DNA of 64,000 nucleotides. It comes from Scatophagus argus. Taxonomy: Eukaryota > Chordata > Actinopteri > Scatophagidae. Positions 23,456 through 36,200 of this stretch are shown piece by piece. The notes under the pieces were generated by a model. It ran no database searches and was not told the DNA's origin. It saw only the letters and a program-made list of their open reading frames with translations. Numbering within the stretch: the first letter of the stretch is position 1; every line of letters starts with the position of its first letter. A program made the position numbers and the translations under genes. The stretch spans positions 5,854,802-5,918,801 of the forward strand of contig NC_058512.1 of assembly GCF_020382885.2 (NCBI RefSeq), written 5' to 3'.

Positions 23456-23955
23456 ACTTTGATTTATGTGTATGTGACACCTGTGAGTCTCCTGGCACCC
23501 ACACAGAAACATAAAATACGCTTTATACAGGCCTGTTGTCTCTCACGAGCATTCATGCTGATAATGTTAACTACTTTTCTTTAGTTTTAGGTGTTTTCTT
23601 ATATCCTAACAGTGTGTATTCAACACTTAGCTTGGGAAACAACATAAAGTCTCTCTAAGAACTCAGCTCTGCATTCCTGTTTCTCTATTTGAACCAGAAA
23701 GAATGATGCAAGTGCCAGCACAGGTGTGTTGAGCCGACCAAACATAAAACAATTTCTGTTTTAGTGATAAACTGGATGAGATGATTGAGCTCAGACACGC
23801 CTTTACTGATCTCAAATTACAACTGACATTTATGAGCCTTTGTTTTTTATTCACAGTTGCCAACATTTAATATTTCTCTCTGGCCAAGATCTGGAAAGAG
23901 CTGGATGTGAAGTGCAGCTGACCCTGTCATGATATAAGCTGCTACTTTATCTTTA

Positions 23956-23961
23956 AATAAA
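23956..23961 (+). terminator. Polyadenylation signal AATAAA of gsdf
   Basis: First canonical AATAAA after the gsdf stop (about 500 bases). A second AATAAA at 25037-25042 could serve a longer transcript. Confidence 0.5.
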
Positions 23962-23984
23962 TCTCAGTACTGACTAGAGAAGTG

Positions 23985-25478
23985 CTATTTAAAGCTGCTA
24001 ACTGTTACTGAGTGTTCCCTCCAAAAATGTGAGACTGTTCAGAGCCAACTCCTCTCACAGGCCAGTTGTCTCGTCTCTGATTTGTGAAACATGATAATCT
24101 CCTCTTATGAGCAAGAAGATGGCAAACTGAGGCCACTGTGGCTTGCCATTTTGAGGGTTAAACATTTCCTTTTGCACGGGGAGAGTTAAAGGAGAAGATT
24201 TTATCCACCAGCTAAATTCCCTGTTTCCCTTGGGTATGAACAACATCTGTGTTCCACCACCGCCCATTGGCCAAGCTCCATTTTCATGTTTCAACTGGTG
24301 AAAAAGATAAAGAGGACAAGAGGACAATGCAGCCCTGAACTGCACCCTCAGAAATGTAACTTTAAAAATAGACATTTAAAGATGTGCTTTGCCACACCAA
24401 ACAAAAAAAGGAAAAGAAAAGAAAAGAAAAAAATCTGAAAAGATGAGATTCTGTTCTTTGCCTTTTTTTTTCCTTAAGAAAACATAAAATTCATTGTGCT
24501 TTCTCTTTGTAATATCATAGTGCCTTATTGTGATGCAGATAAAATATAATCCAAATTAAACAGTGTCAAAATTGTGATGTAAAACAAGAAATTGTCAATT
24601 GACAGTTTCATTTTCATACCTACAGCTGCATGCAAATATTCAGACTTTGATTTTTAGAGCATTCAGGTGTGTGTTGCATTACTTTCTTTCTATTATGTCT
24701 GAACCCAAAATATTTTGTTAGATTAATTATTTAATGTGAGCTTTTATATACACTTTAGCAGCAGAGTTCTTGTTGTTTTCGCTCACTGACATTTTCTCAT
24801 GATTTTTGTTTTATTCGTTTAACATGTATGTGTTTGTTTTTTTGCTACATGTTCCCACTCACTTCACAACATTACCTCATTAGTTACTTTTTCAAGTATT
24901 TTTCACAAGTTTCCCAACTACCACTTACCTGAGTGACACATCACCTCAATGTGTAGATCAAGTGTAGAGGGTTTCATTGTGCTTGTGACCCTGACACGAA
25001 ATCACGGTTTACTGATTTCTTTCTCACAATTATTTGAATAAAGATGATTTGAATCAACATTTTTTGCCTTCTCTCATTTTTCCTGGCAAGAATAATTATG
25101 GAATAAAGTTGATATGATTCTTGTAAAAAGTCTTATTTTATTCCAGCCATCCCTTTCGGGATCTCACGCCTGTCAGACAGTTATGTGTTAAGACTAGAGG
25201 AAAGAAAACAGCATGGAAAGAAATTTTGGCACTGTACTCCGGAAGACCAGGCACTGGTGAGGAGGAGAGCAACACGTTGCGCACTTTTCAGAAGTCTTCC
25301 ACGTTTTCAGTTGCTCTGCATGCACACTCAGGGCTTTTTTTTTCTGGCTGCAGTGGGATCTTAATTTATGATTCTGAAGTTGTGCAAGCAAGATATTGAT
25401 CCTGGGCTACAGTAAAACAGCAATTCTACAAGAGGACAGCGAGATCTGAGCCTAAAGCTCAACACAGCTATCAGTTTT
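23985..25478. other. Intergenic DNA between gsdf and the secreted-protein gene
   Basis: A/T-rich. It holds a poly-purine AAAAGAAAAG stretch near 24410-24430 and AATAAA motifs at 25037 and about 25104. No coding exon is seen. The right end presumably holds the promoter and 5'UTR of the gene at 25503. Confidence 0.4.
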
Positions 25479-25502
25479 ATGCTTCTGTTATACAGGACCA
25501 CA

Positions 25503-26578
25503 ATGCCAAGGTATTTCACCGTGGTGGTGGTGTCTTTTGGCATACTGCCGCCCCTTCTGCTGGCTGCAGGAGCATTTGAGTGCTCAGAGAAGGAAGCATT
25601 GCTGAAACAGATCCCGAACACAGTGACACAAATAACAGACTGTGTGATTGAGTGCACTGGGATGACGTACATCAAAAAACTGCAACTTCAGGACAACCGT
25701 AATATAAGACTGCAAGATTCCACGGAAGGTAAGCTGTAAAATCACGCATCCTAAGCAGGGTGTGTTTATATCATCCACAGTAATCAGGCTACAAGATGCA
25801 CAATTTGCATTTGCATTTGTTTAAATATTTATCTTGAATTTCCATTCAGTATCATCCACAGTAGTAGTCATTATTCTTGCACGCATTAATTACCTTACAT
25901 CTGCAGTACCTGCACTGCAAATCACCTTACATTTGCATGATCCAATTAGCACATACTGTATTTTAATAGCACTTTGTTGGCAGCATTTTAAGAGCTCTTT
26001 GTTGTAGTTTAGGTGGTTACATTATCACTTTACTGCTGTGTTTTTATTGTTATTAATGTGTGTCTTAATATTTTGTGTGTGATGTTTAAGGTACTGCATG
26101 CCTAAATTTCCCTCAGGATATCTCTAAAATAACACCTGACTGCAACTGACATGTTGCACATAAATCGATCTGATTTGCACAGGCCTTCATAAAACACTTT
26201 GTCTTCCTAGGAGACCTTGGGGAATATTGCTGGCCTATGGAGCTCAAGTGCACCATTGGAGAGAGCTTTCAGCATGCATACGTGGTGATTCCTGTGGATA
26301 TATCTGCAGCTGGACATGAGATGCTGGAGGTCAAATCCACAGGCCCCACTGCCACCACACTGCAGGCACATAACAGTCCCACCACAGTCGCTGACAGCTG
26401 TGGGCTCCGTTACGACGTCACACAGCACATCAGCACAGAGAATGCAGGGACGTCTTTCTGTGTACAAGTCGTCGCCCGGGAAGATGTCCTGGGGGACAAA
26501 ATCCTTAAATGTCCCCCCTTTCTGGTCACCTTCTGGGAGAGAAATCGAAATCAGTCCAACCAACAAGGCGGTGGATAA
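25503..26578 (+). CDS. Small secreted eight-cysteine protein, unrecognised (2 exons)
   Basis: Exon 1 25503-25728 and exon 2 26211-26578, joined by a phase-1 intron with GTAAGC donor and CTTCCTAG acceptor; 594 nt, 197 aa. I start at the second in-frame ATG (25503) because MPRYFTVVVVSFGILPP then a Leu/Ala run reads directly as a signal peptide; an ATG at 25479 would add 8 residues. The mature part has eight cysteines: FECS, DCVIEC, YCW, KCTIG, DSCG, FCVQV, KCPP. It has one N-glycosylation sequon (NQS) near the C-terminus, no transmembrane segment, and a basic/polar end. The second exon looks beta-rich. I recognise no family. Codon-level continuity and both splice sites support a real gene in tandem with gsdf. 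Secreted cytokine-, inhibitor- or carrier-like are open guesses. Confidence 0.7.
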
Positions 26579-26597
26579 AATCTCAGTGATGGAATGA

Positions 26598-27295
26598 GTC
26601 GTCAGATCTTTTACTTAAGTAAAAGTACTAATACTACACTGTAAAAATACTCTGTCGCAAGTAATAGTTCTGCATTGAAAATAATACTTTAGGAAGAGTA
26701 AGTATGTATAATCAGGAAAATGGATCTATAGTAAAAATACTCAATGCAAAAAAATGCCCCATGTGACTGTTATATATGACATTAGATTATTACCCATGCA
26801 GTACAATCCTTTTATTTACTTTTGTGGCTGACTGAGCTGGAGTTAATGTTTAGCTGTTTTGTATGGCACTGCAACTGATGATTATTTTCATTATGGATTA
26901 ATCTGCTGAATATTTCTACATTAATTGATCGTTTGGACTGTAAAACTGAAATGCTTTCACGCTCATTTTGTCCAAACCACAGTCCAAATCCTCCAAACTC
27001 TACAGATGATTCAAAGGGAAAGCAGCAAAATTCTCACATTTCAGAAGATGGAGCCATGAAATGTTGATGAAATTACTTACTTACTTCAGCTCTATGTGTA
27101 TGCACTGTTGGATAGTTTAATCTATGAAAATACATTATATTGTATAAGCTCTTCATGTGTTTTTGTATGCAAACATTTGTAAAGTAACCAGTAAACATTC
27201 AGATAAATGTAGTGGAGTGCAGTGTAGAAGTATAAAGTAGCAAAAATGGAAATGCTCAAATAAAGTATAACACTTAGTATTTAGTTACATTCCAT
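26598..27295. repeat. Composite of two dispersed teleost repeats, one nested in the other
   Basis: The outer element ('taaaagtactaatactacac', 'aaaatactcaatgca', then 'gtggagtgcagtgtagaagtataaagtagc' and 'tagttacattccatctgc') matches a common AAGTACT-rich fish repeat. Its middle, about 26870-27070, is replaced by a second common repeat ('gattattttcattatggatt', 'ttttgtccaaaccacagtcc', 'ctcacatttcagaagatgg'). It begins right after the stop of the secreted-protein gene, so its transcript may end in it. Confidence 0.65.
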
Positions 27296-30150
27296 CTGCT
27301 CAATCAATAAGGATCACTGATGAATCACAAAACTGACTTGTAGTGAGGTTGATTTTACAAGCTTAAAACCTCACCTGAATGTGTAAGTCTTGTCTGTATT
27401 ATAACCATAATACATGAAATAACATAACAATAACCACAGGCTTACACATCTTGTTTTTGCATATCATTTCTGTTCCAGATTTTCTTTTTTAGTTTCTTCT
27501 GTGTGACAGATCACAGTTGACAAACACACACACATTTAAGTACATTTGTGCACATTTAGGCCACAGATTTCATTGCCAAACTAAATGCTTTAGTGGAGTC
27601 TCTGCACTCATTATGCAAATTTCCACTCATTAACTACTTACAGTATATTCTGAGCATTAATTTCTCATTAGATGATTTTCTGTTTTCCAAGGATATTTTA
27701 GAAGAATAAATGATAATCTGCCTTGAGGCTTACTTAATGAGACTTTGCACGTTTAGTTTCATTGTTTTAGTTGTGAAGGTATTGGATGGCATTTAAGCAC
27801 AGAAACAGATCACTTCACATGCATGAATCCAGCTTTGTCAAGCAGTGAGAGAACCAGAAAATTAGCTTCATCAGAGCTCTGCTGGATCTATTCAGAGGCA
27901 ACCAGTGATGGAAAAGTTCTCAGTTAAATAAAGAATGTAAATATGAGATGTTAATGGTCGTAAGTGTTTATGGCAACATTAAATCATTTTATTTTCCTTT
28001 ACTGTCACGTGTTTGACTGTCAAGAAACATTAAAAATATTATTGTTTCCATATGTAGAACTTGTAAACAAGAACCCGATTCATATCACGGTTAACTGCAA
28101 AACAGAATGAGCATACACTTAAAGTATACTGGACTAATTGTGCTGGGATTTTGGAGATACTCTATATTTGGAATACTACCTCTATATGTGCTGCTCTGGT
28201 CAGAATGTGCATGTTTTTAATATTTGCCAAAAAATTATTTCACCTCCCCTTTGTGACTATGGCTTGTTCTGTTCTGTTCTGTTATACTCACAAGAAGCAA
28301 TATAGTGTCACCTGGTGGTTATAATTTAAACCTAGAGAAATTTAAGACCGGTCCTTTGTACCATCCAGCCTCTGGATGGCACACTTGTTCCAGGAGCAGT
28401 TTTATGTTTGCTTATTGAAATTCCTCACTCTGGAGGAAAATGCTGAAACATCTATGACAAAGATGTTTGTGTTTTTTCAATACCTGAGACGCTTTACACA
28501 ACCAAAACCCTTGAAAAATGTCAAGAGTCATTGACAAACCAGTTCCTTAAACATGCTAAATTCAAACCCCAGATGGAATTTTACAGTACATTGATACAAC
28601 TTAAATACAGTGTGTTCAATACAACCTAACCAATACAGTTTGAATTTACTTTCGGAAATTATTTTAACCATATTGACGTAAGTCCACAGGCTTAAAGTTT
28701 GCTGGTCCATTCAGCTGCACTTAGCTTACACTTAAGTCTAAATGAAGGAGCATGATGTTAGTGTGCTCTGCTGGCAGACGGCCAGTAGCGGCATAACATA
28801 ACCACCCAGGGTGAGTGTCCAGTAACAGAGCTTTCTGCACAGCCTGTGCTTAGGCCTGCATTGAATTGCACATGTGCTGCTGTCCATGTCCAGCAGCAAC
28901 ACCCAAACAATGCTTAAAAACATTAAAAAAAGGTCATCAGCTGCATGTGTTGGGCCACTAGGATGCACTTTGTGGTGCATTTAGCCTTTTCTGGCATGCA
29001 TGGCAGTGCACACAATTTTCTCCGTTTTAAGGGCACCCTTTAGCGAACTGCATCACATTTTCTACCAGGCCACTTCATTGTGCTGTCTTGTGCACTGGGC
29101 CACTAAAGAGAACTGTTTATAATGTTTTATATACATTTATATTCATGCATAGGCTGCCCTTTATAAGCATGTTCATCCTGCAAGTCTTATACAATTCAGT
29201 TCAGTTCAGTTTATTTATATAGCACAAAATCACATCAAAGTTGTCTCATGACACTGTCCAATTAGAGAAGGGCTTGGACCAAACTCTTACATTTAGTTTA
29301 CAGTGCGGATTATTGAAATGTGCTAAATGATTTCATTTGATTTGTGCTGCAGGCTAAGCTCTGAAACCTGCAGGAGACAGCAGATCCACTGCCAGTTTTT
29401 CGTCAGCCATAAAATGTCTGCACAAACAATTTACAAACAGTTACATAAAAAATAACAAGGTAAACTGGCTTTCAAAATAAAAATGTCTGTCAGGTGTCAG
29501 AGACAACTGGGGGTAAAAAATGTAAAGTGTAGTAATTCTGTCAAAACAAGCAACCAATTTAATTGCTTTGTAATGAACTAAAAGACCCAATTCTCAGTTT
29601 TAATTATATTGCCTTTGCAGTTTTTTCAATATGCTTGCTGATGGTCCCCCCTGTGATTTTGGTCGGAAGTCTGTTTTTTGCAATAGTCACATCAAATTAA
29701 CATGATTTCTAAACATGCATTAGCTTTAAAATCAAACGACTAAACTTTTAACTCCTAACAAAACTGCCGTAAAAGCCTTAACACCAATGACTGTACCATG
29801 TCCGTAACGCAGGGGTAATAGTGTAAAGTTTGAGCAAACAGTGGTGATGAATCAAAAACAGTAAATAATGCCAATCTCATCGGACACATTAGTTGTATTT
29901 TACTTTGTTGTACTTTATATTTACATTAACAACAGTAATACAGCTGCTTTGGAGGTGTTTTCCGACAAGCTTGCTCTGCACTGAGTGTATAAAACTGATC
30001 TTGGTCCCCGGATGGCTGAATAGAGTAGAACAATCCAGTAGGCAGAGTGGACAACCCAAACACGGACGGTTAGCAGACAACTATCAAACAACGGCGGCCT
30101 GACAGCCATTTAAATTGACAGATTATCTTCACCGGTAAACAATGTGACCA
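27296..30150. other. Intergenic DNA before aff1
   Basis: No supported coding exon. It includes a repeat at 29195-29300 and A/T-rich DNA. Near 30.1-30.2 kb composition becomes richer in CpG and GC around the aff1 first exon. Open frames at 28738-28980 and 29889-30102 appear to be chance. Confidence 0.4.
29195..29300 (+). repeat. Dispersed 'TTCAGTTTATTTATATAGC' repeat
   Basis: 'cagttcagtttatttatata' followed by 'gcacaaaatcacatcaaagt' and 'gtctcatgacactgtccaa' is a very common fish interspersed repeat. The copy is partial. Confidence 0.6.
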
Positions 30151-30224
30151 AGTGAGAAGGACGCCGTGCTGAGGACTGTCAGAAACACATGACAACCAAC
30201 TTTGGTTGTTCTGAGAGGCGCACC

Positions 30225-33200
30225 ATGGCATCTCAGCCGAGGTAGGCAGCCACAGCCGCAGCTAGCAGCTAGCCGCTGAGCACTAGCCTCGCAGCCTGAC
30301 TGAATGTTAATTAGCTAGATATGGTTAGCCGTGTCACTAGTAGCGCGCTTGACACGTCTTTTAAGTACAGTCTTAGTTCGAAACTGTGTGAAAGTATCAG
30401 AAGGAAGGTGGTGCGGGTTTGGTAATGTTTTTGTAATTAATGTAAAAGTGACATTCAGGTTATTTAGCTTGATAAGCACTTCTAGGAAGAGGTGGAATCA
30501 GCTGGAAAGAACAGGCTGATGTGATTTGTGCCAGTTGGTCAGAGGGAGCTGTTATGTTTATATCAGCTATTTTGCTTAAGTTACAGTTTACATGTTTAGT
30601 TTTAAAGCCTATTTAAGTGAATTTCTGTTTAACCTCGTCCGTCGTGTTTGACTAACTTGGATTTTGGATAACAAGTTGGATACATGCAGTTCATGTATGT
30701 ATAACTGCGGAACTCATAAAACGGTTTGGACTCCGCAGTGTCGATATCAATATAATTGTATTGTCAAAAATCAAGAGACAACCATATTCAACCACTCAGT
30801 AACATCAACATACATTTTTGGACTATATAGACTATATATACTATATATAATAATAATGATCTTAAGAGATAAATAAAATCATGTGATGTCAGTGACATCT
30901 TTCTGTCTAAAACATTTTTCGAATTAAACGCATCATTGTGATCAACATCAGTCTTATTATATGGTGGGGTTTCTTCAGCAGCTGACATAGGATAGACGTA
31001 ATCTACTGGTTATCTATTGCAAATTCATTAAAACATGGGGAAAATGTTTAAAATGAAGTAGAATGAAGCTTTGTGTTGGTGTAACGTTTGGTTGCTCATG
31101 CAGTGCTGTCATATTCTGGTAAGAGCAAAGTGTAAAAGAGGTTGCTTTTCTTTTACTGTGTAGTCTCTTCTTGTAAACCACTATTTGATCAAATAATTTT
31201 TCTGAAAGTCAAACAGCCATAGGGAAAGTGGGTACCGACAGTGTGTTTTGAAATATCCCATCAGCGTTGGGAAGAACAGCATCCAAAGTGTTTGACGATA
31301 GCACTGAACGGCTTTTGAAATATCTCTTCCAGATTCCATGCTGAAACAAAAACCTCTGATCATTGCATTGACATTTCATGCATTTCTAAATTGAAAGCAC
31401 TTTGTCGACAACAGAAAAACATCACTCATTCACTCTCTCCCAAAATGCCTTGTCAATGAGGAGACGGTGAGCCAGAAACCCTGCAATGCTGAGCAGTGTA
31501 GGAAGAATCTCTTTAACACTGTGTTGTCTTGTGTTTAGACAGTCCTTACAAGTTCTTGGTTTCTTGAGGTCCTTTTGGCTGTCATAATTGATGTACTCTG
31601 GTGTTTTAAAAGTTGCAAATAGAATTTGGTCTGAACTCAAGGAGCATATATTTTGAGTATAGATGAAGACCCTGAAACAAAGGTAACTTAAGTAATTTGG
31701 AAACCAAGGGGTGCATAGCTACTTTGGCAAAAAAGAGAGAAAAATGTTTTTGTCCATTGCATATTTGGTAATAGATATAACTAACTCTCTTAAATGATTA
31801 AAGGTTGACTCAGTATTACTATTAATTCACTGTGTGTGCTTGTGCTGTATCATTATCATCATGCGCAAAATGTATGTTTCATGTTTGTTTTGGAGGACTA
31901 GTGTGGACATTTAATCCAGGCACAGCATGTTGTTTTAGCCCCGGGTATTACTGGTGCAGGGCCTGTGGCTGGGCAGCACCAGTCTCTCTGCTAAATTAAT
32001 GAGTAAGTGCTCATCTGTTTAGTTTAGTCCCAAATCCACTTGTTGCCATGGAACCACCCCTTTGGGGTTGCAGAGGATGATCAACACTGTATTTTGGGAA
32101 GAAAATAACAAAACTTCAGAATTTGCTAAAGTTATCAGGACACTTGCCACAGGGTCTGCTGTTGTTTCATAATGTATGATTATGATTTATGATAGCAAAG
32201 TAGCTCTTTCTACCATTGGCTTTATATCAGAAGGACTAGTTATCATAATCATCCATTTGATATCTGCGTGGGCTGCACACCATCTTTAGGGACTAGAGAG
32301 AACAGATGTGAGTGTGGTTGGTGAATCCTCATGACATCTGTTAGTCTAATTACACTTGTCTGTAAATGTGATGGGCAGTGTCTTCTCCCATTAGACACTG
32401 TTGCTCTGGCCCCAGGGCAGACAGGTCTCTGGTAAGGTGCCATAAATTTGGAATTACATTTTATTAAGATAAATTTTCTGGTGTCTTTATTCAAAACGTA
32501 TTTTAATCATTAGGGTCAGACAAATTTATTTATTTTTTGTGTGGTAGTATTTAAAATCATATGAAAAAAAATACAAAACACATGTAAAGAACAGGCTGCA
32601 TTGCAATATCGTTTAGTCAGTAAAGGAGCATGTCATCAGTCTTTATTTAGTTGTGGGATTGAGGTTTATTATTTAAGTCAGCTACTGTCCATAAAGTTAT
32701 AATTAAATGATGTACTTGTAAATTTAATTTTGATTTTAAGATCTGTGTTTCTTGTGTAATCTTTTACAGTGCATACAATGAAGAAAGGAACCTTCTTCGC
32801 CTCCGAGCATGGGAACAGAGGAACCAAGAAACAAGTCAAGCCAAAGAACTCCACTCTGAGAATGTGCCTCTCTTTGGAGAACCGTACAAGGTAAAGACTC
32901 ACATAACGATTAGATACTTTAATGATGACACTTGTCATTTTGTTAGGCTCTTGATTCTGAGAGCTTTGGTCCATTTGCATGTAAACCACAGTGAAAACTC
33001 TTAACAGAACCTTTATTGTTGTTGTTATGGCTAAAAGGATGCTATTTTTGGACATTTTTAAAAAGGTGGACAGCTTGTCTGAGGAATTTTAACAAAGAGT
33101 TGTTCATATTTAAACTGAAAGAAAAAAGAGGACAGGATGAAAGAGTAGGATGTCAACCATCAATATTTATATACATTACATATTTTTTGCAAAAAACAAA

Positions 33201-36200
33201 TTATAAAATTATCTTGCAAAGAAATTGTTAGTTTATTTCAAATCCTGCATCTTTTAGGAGACTATTAGCTGTAAATAAAATAGAATATTTTTTATTCGGA
33301 GGACATGCAGAAAGCCTTGAGCAGTATCTGCACTATTCCTCTGAGCTTGCAAATGGCACCAACAGCCTTCATACAGTTAATAAGACAGGGCAGGCTGCAT
33401 GTAGGCTGAGAGGCAAGAAAGGTCAGTGACTCTGACTGCTGCTCGTAAAAGCCCTGTTACTGTAAGTGCAATTGCTGAGTGCATGATAATAATTGATTGC
33501 GACTCGGATGAGAGTATTAACTTTTTTATAAAGTCCTCACTCTTCTCATCCTAATTTTGGTATCAGGAAAGTCAGATGATACAGAGAGATTTTAGTGAAT
33601 AACTGTATATGTTGGCAGGACAAACAAAAGGATTCAGGAAATTCAGACAGTTCAGTGTAATTGTGTTTATAAAATTATTCATCCTCTGTTAACATTACTG
33701 AGTGTTTATTCTTCTTTGTAGACAAACAAAGGGGATGAGCTTTCCAATCGAATCCAGAGGATGCTGGGCAAATATGAAGATGTGAATAATCCTCATCCCC
33801 TTACCATGGAGCCTTTACTCATTCCCACCTTCTCACAGTCAGATCAGGGTCAGCCAAACACAGACAACCCAGCCAAACCTCCATTCCATAACCAGGTCCA
33901 GTGCGTGTCCACCCAAAGTGAGAAAGCCCCCTCGAGTAGTGGTTACTCCTCTCAGCCCACGAGGACCTCCACAGCCTCTTCTTCTCTTAACCATCACGGG
34001 CAGTCATCCACTTTCTCAAATGCGCCTTTGAACCACAGTCAGCCCAGCCACTCAGCACATCAACAAAAGAAGAGTGACGCCCACTCAGATCTCAGGGAGC
34101 GAATCAGTCTTTTTCAGGAAATGTGTTCTCAGTCTCCTGATGCTAAGCCGCTACCCTTCTTACGTTCAGGTGACCAAGATAACATTGACACGGACACTAA
34201 GGACGCCTTTGATAGACGTAAGCACCAGGGGACCACAGACCACCCATCTGAGTGTGCCAATACCCTGGATGTTTCCACATTTAACCTAAAGCAGTCCCCG
34301 AAAGATGCATCTCTGCTTCAAGCCAACAAGGGTAACGCACTACCCTCCCAGACCTTCCCTTCACTCCTGTCTAAGCAGCCCAGTGTAGTCATGACCCAGA
34401 AGCCAACAGCGTATGTGCGTCCCATGGATGGTCAGGACCAGGTGGTCAGCGAGTCACCTGAGTTAAAGCCTTCACCAGAGCCATATGTGCCTCTACCAGA
34501 GTTGATCAGCAAATCTGACCTAGGCAAAACGAAGATTCTGCCTCAGTTTTTGGAAGTGAGTATATTGTGTGCAATCGCATAACCGTAATGTGATATCATG
34601 TTATTTAAAACGTGTTACGACTGGTTAGCTTAGCACAAAGAACATAACTAGAAGGAAACAAATGAGATATAGCAAGTTAAGATAGCTGGCTGCTAGCCGT
34701 AGCTTAACATTCAGATTGGTATTGATCTTCTCAGACTCTTAGTAAGTAAACTAATACGTATTTCCCAAAATGTCAAACCATCCCTTTTATAGTAATAGTA
34801 GAAGGAACTGAAATCCGATACCATTTCCAGGCCAGCAGTGGCCTATGATGTTAAAGCCACAGTGGTCATGAGCTTGTTGGAGGTGGCGTTTCTTAAAGGC
34901 TACTCTGACAGAAATCCTAAACAAACAATTTTACATAGACTACTATGCCTAGATTGTTCCTTTTCAAGAGCTCAAGTTTCGATTATGTGGTCTGCATCAG
35001 GATTTGATGGACAGCTTTCACACCAGACCAAAGGAACTGCACTAACTAGGTAAACACAGCAGTAGCACCAGTACACTGCTACATATAATGGTAGGTCCTT
35101 ATGGACAGGATGGTGTATATACTTTAGCATAATAGTATATGATTTATTCCAGCTTTTTTGAAAATTATAAACCTTTTCCATAACATGGATATTGTAGCGT
35201 ATCACACATGATTGTCTTGCGACATACCATTAAATCTCTCGTTTGGTACTTCCAGGCCTTGTGGGAGATCTGATTGAAGCCCCACTTCTTATTTCTCAGC
35301 ACTGTTTTTTGGGCTGTAGCATGGGCTAAGAGGATTGTTTGTCAGCTGGTCTCAGGATGTTCTCAATAGTTTTAATTTACTTGCTTGACTGTAGGATTTA
35401 AGGTAGGTCTTGCTTTGTTTTGGAGAATTTGGCTGAACTCCAGTTCAACTCTATTCTTCTGTTCTTTGTCACACATAACACACATAAAACCCTTGCACCT
35501 GCAGTATACCACACCTCCCCCTTACCCTCCTGCAGCAGTGCTGAATGTGCTGCTGTTCTCACTGCTGTGACTTGTCCATTGCAGGATAGCTTTACAGTTA
35601 CTCATACCCATATTCTTCCAAGCCTCCCCTCCTAAGTTAACTTACACGTGCAAAAAGACATATGTAAGACATGTACATACAACCAGTCAACAAAACATAA
35701 TGGAAAACACACAGTTTCAGAAGATGGTCGTTTTGTAGTTCATGGAATTGTTGTGGTGTGCTGTGCTCTACTCAGTATCTGCAGTGTGTTTTCTGTTGAT
35801 ATAAGACTGCTTGCCAGCACGCAGTGAGGCTGACTTTGAGCATGTGTTGTCATGTCTTATTCAGGTGCATAGTACAGTGTATGTGGCAAGCAGCCTGTCG
35901 TTTGTATTCGTGTGTGTTTTAGTGTGTGTCTGTGTGTGCTTGTGTGTGTGTGACCTCAGCTGCCTCTGATAACTTCACCCCTGGGCTCAGCAGAACAATA
36001 AATGAGCTTTGTCACCAACTTACATAACTGCTCTGGGGGCCCATTGACTCTGACATTATCTCAAACACTGTCCATTCAGAAGGAAAAGCTGAAAGAGTCC
36101 TGAAAACAAACTGAAATGCAGCCTGTTGACTCATTCACTCACTTACACACACACACACACACACACAGTATTTATCTGATTTTTGAGGTTAGCTGATATT

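Noticed and set aside
33761-34582. A 273-residue open frame that could look like a single-exon gene
   Set aside because: It is the body of the large third coding exon of aff1, which actually begins at 33722 after a splice acceptor and ends at a GTGAGT donor at 34556.
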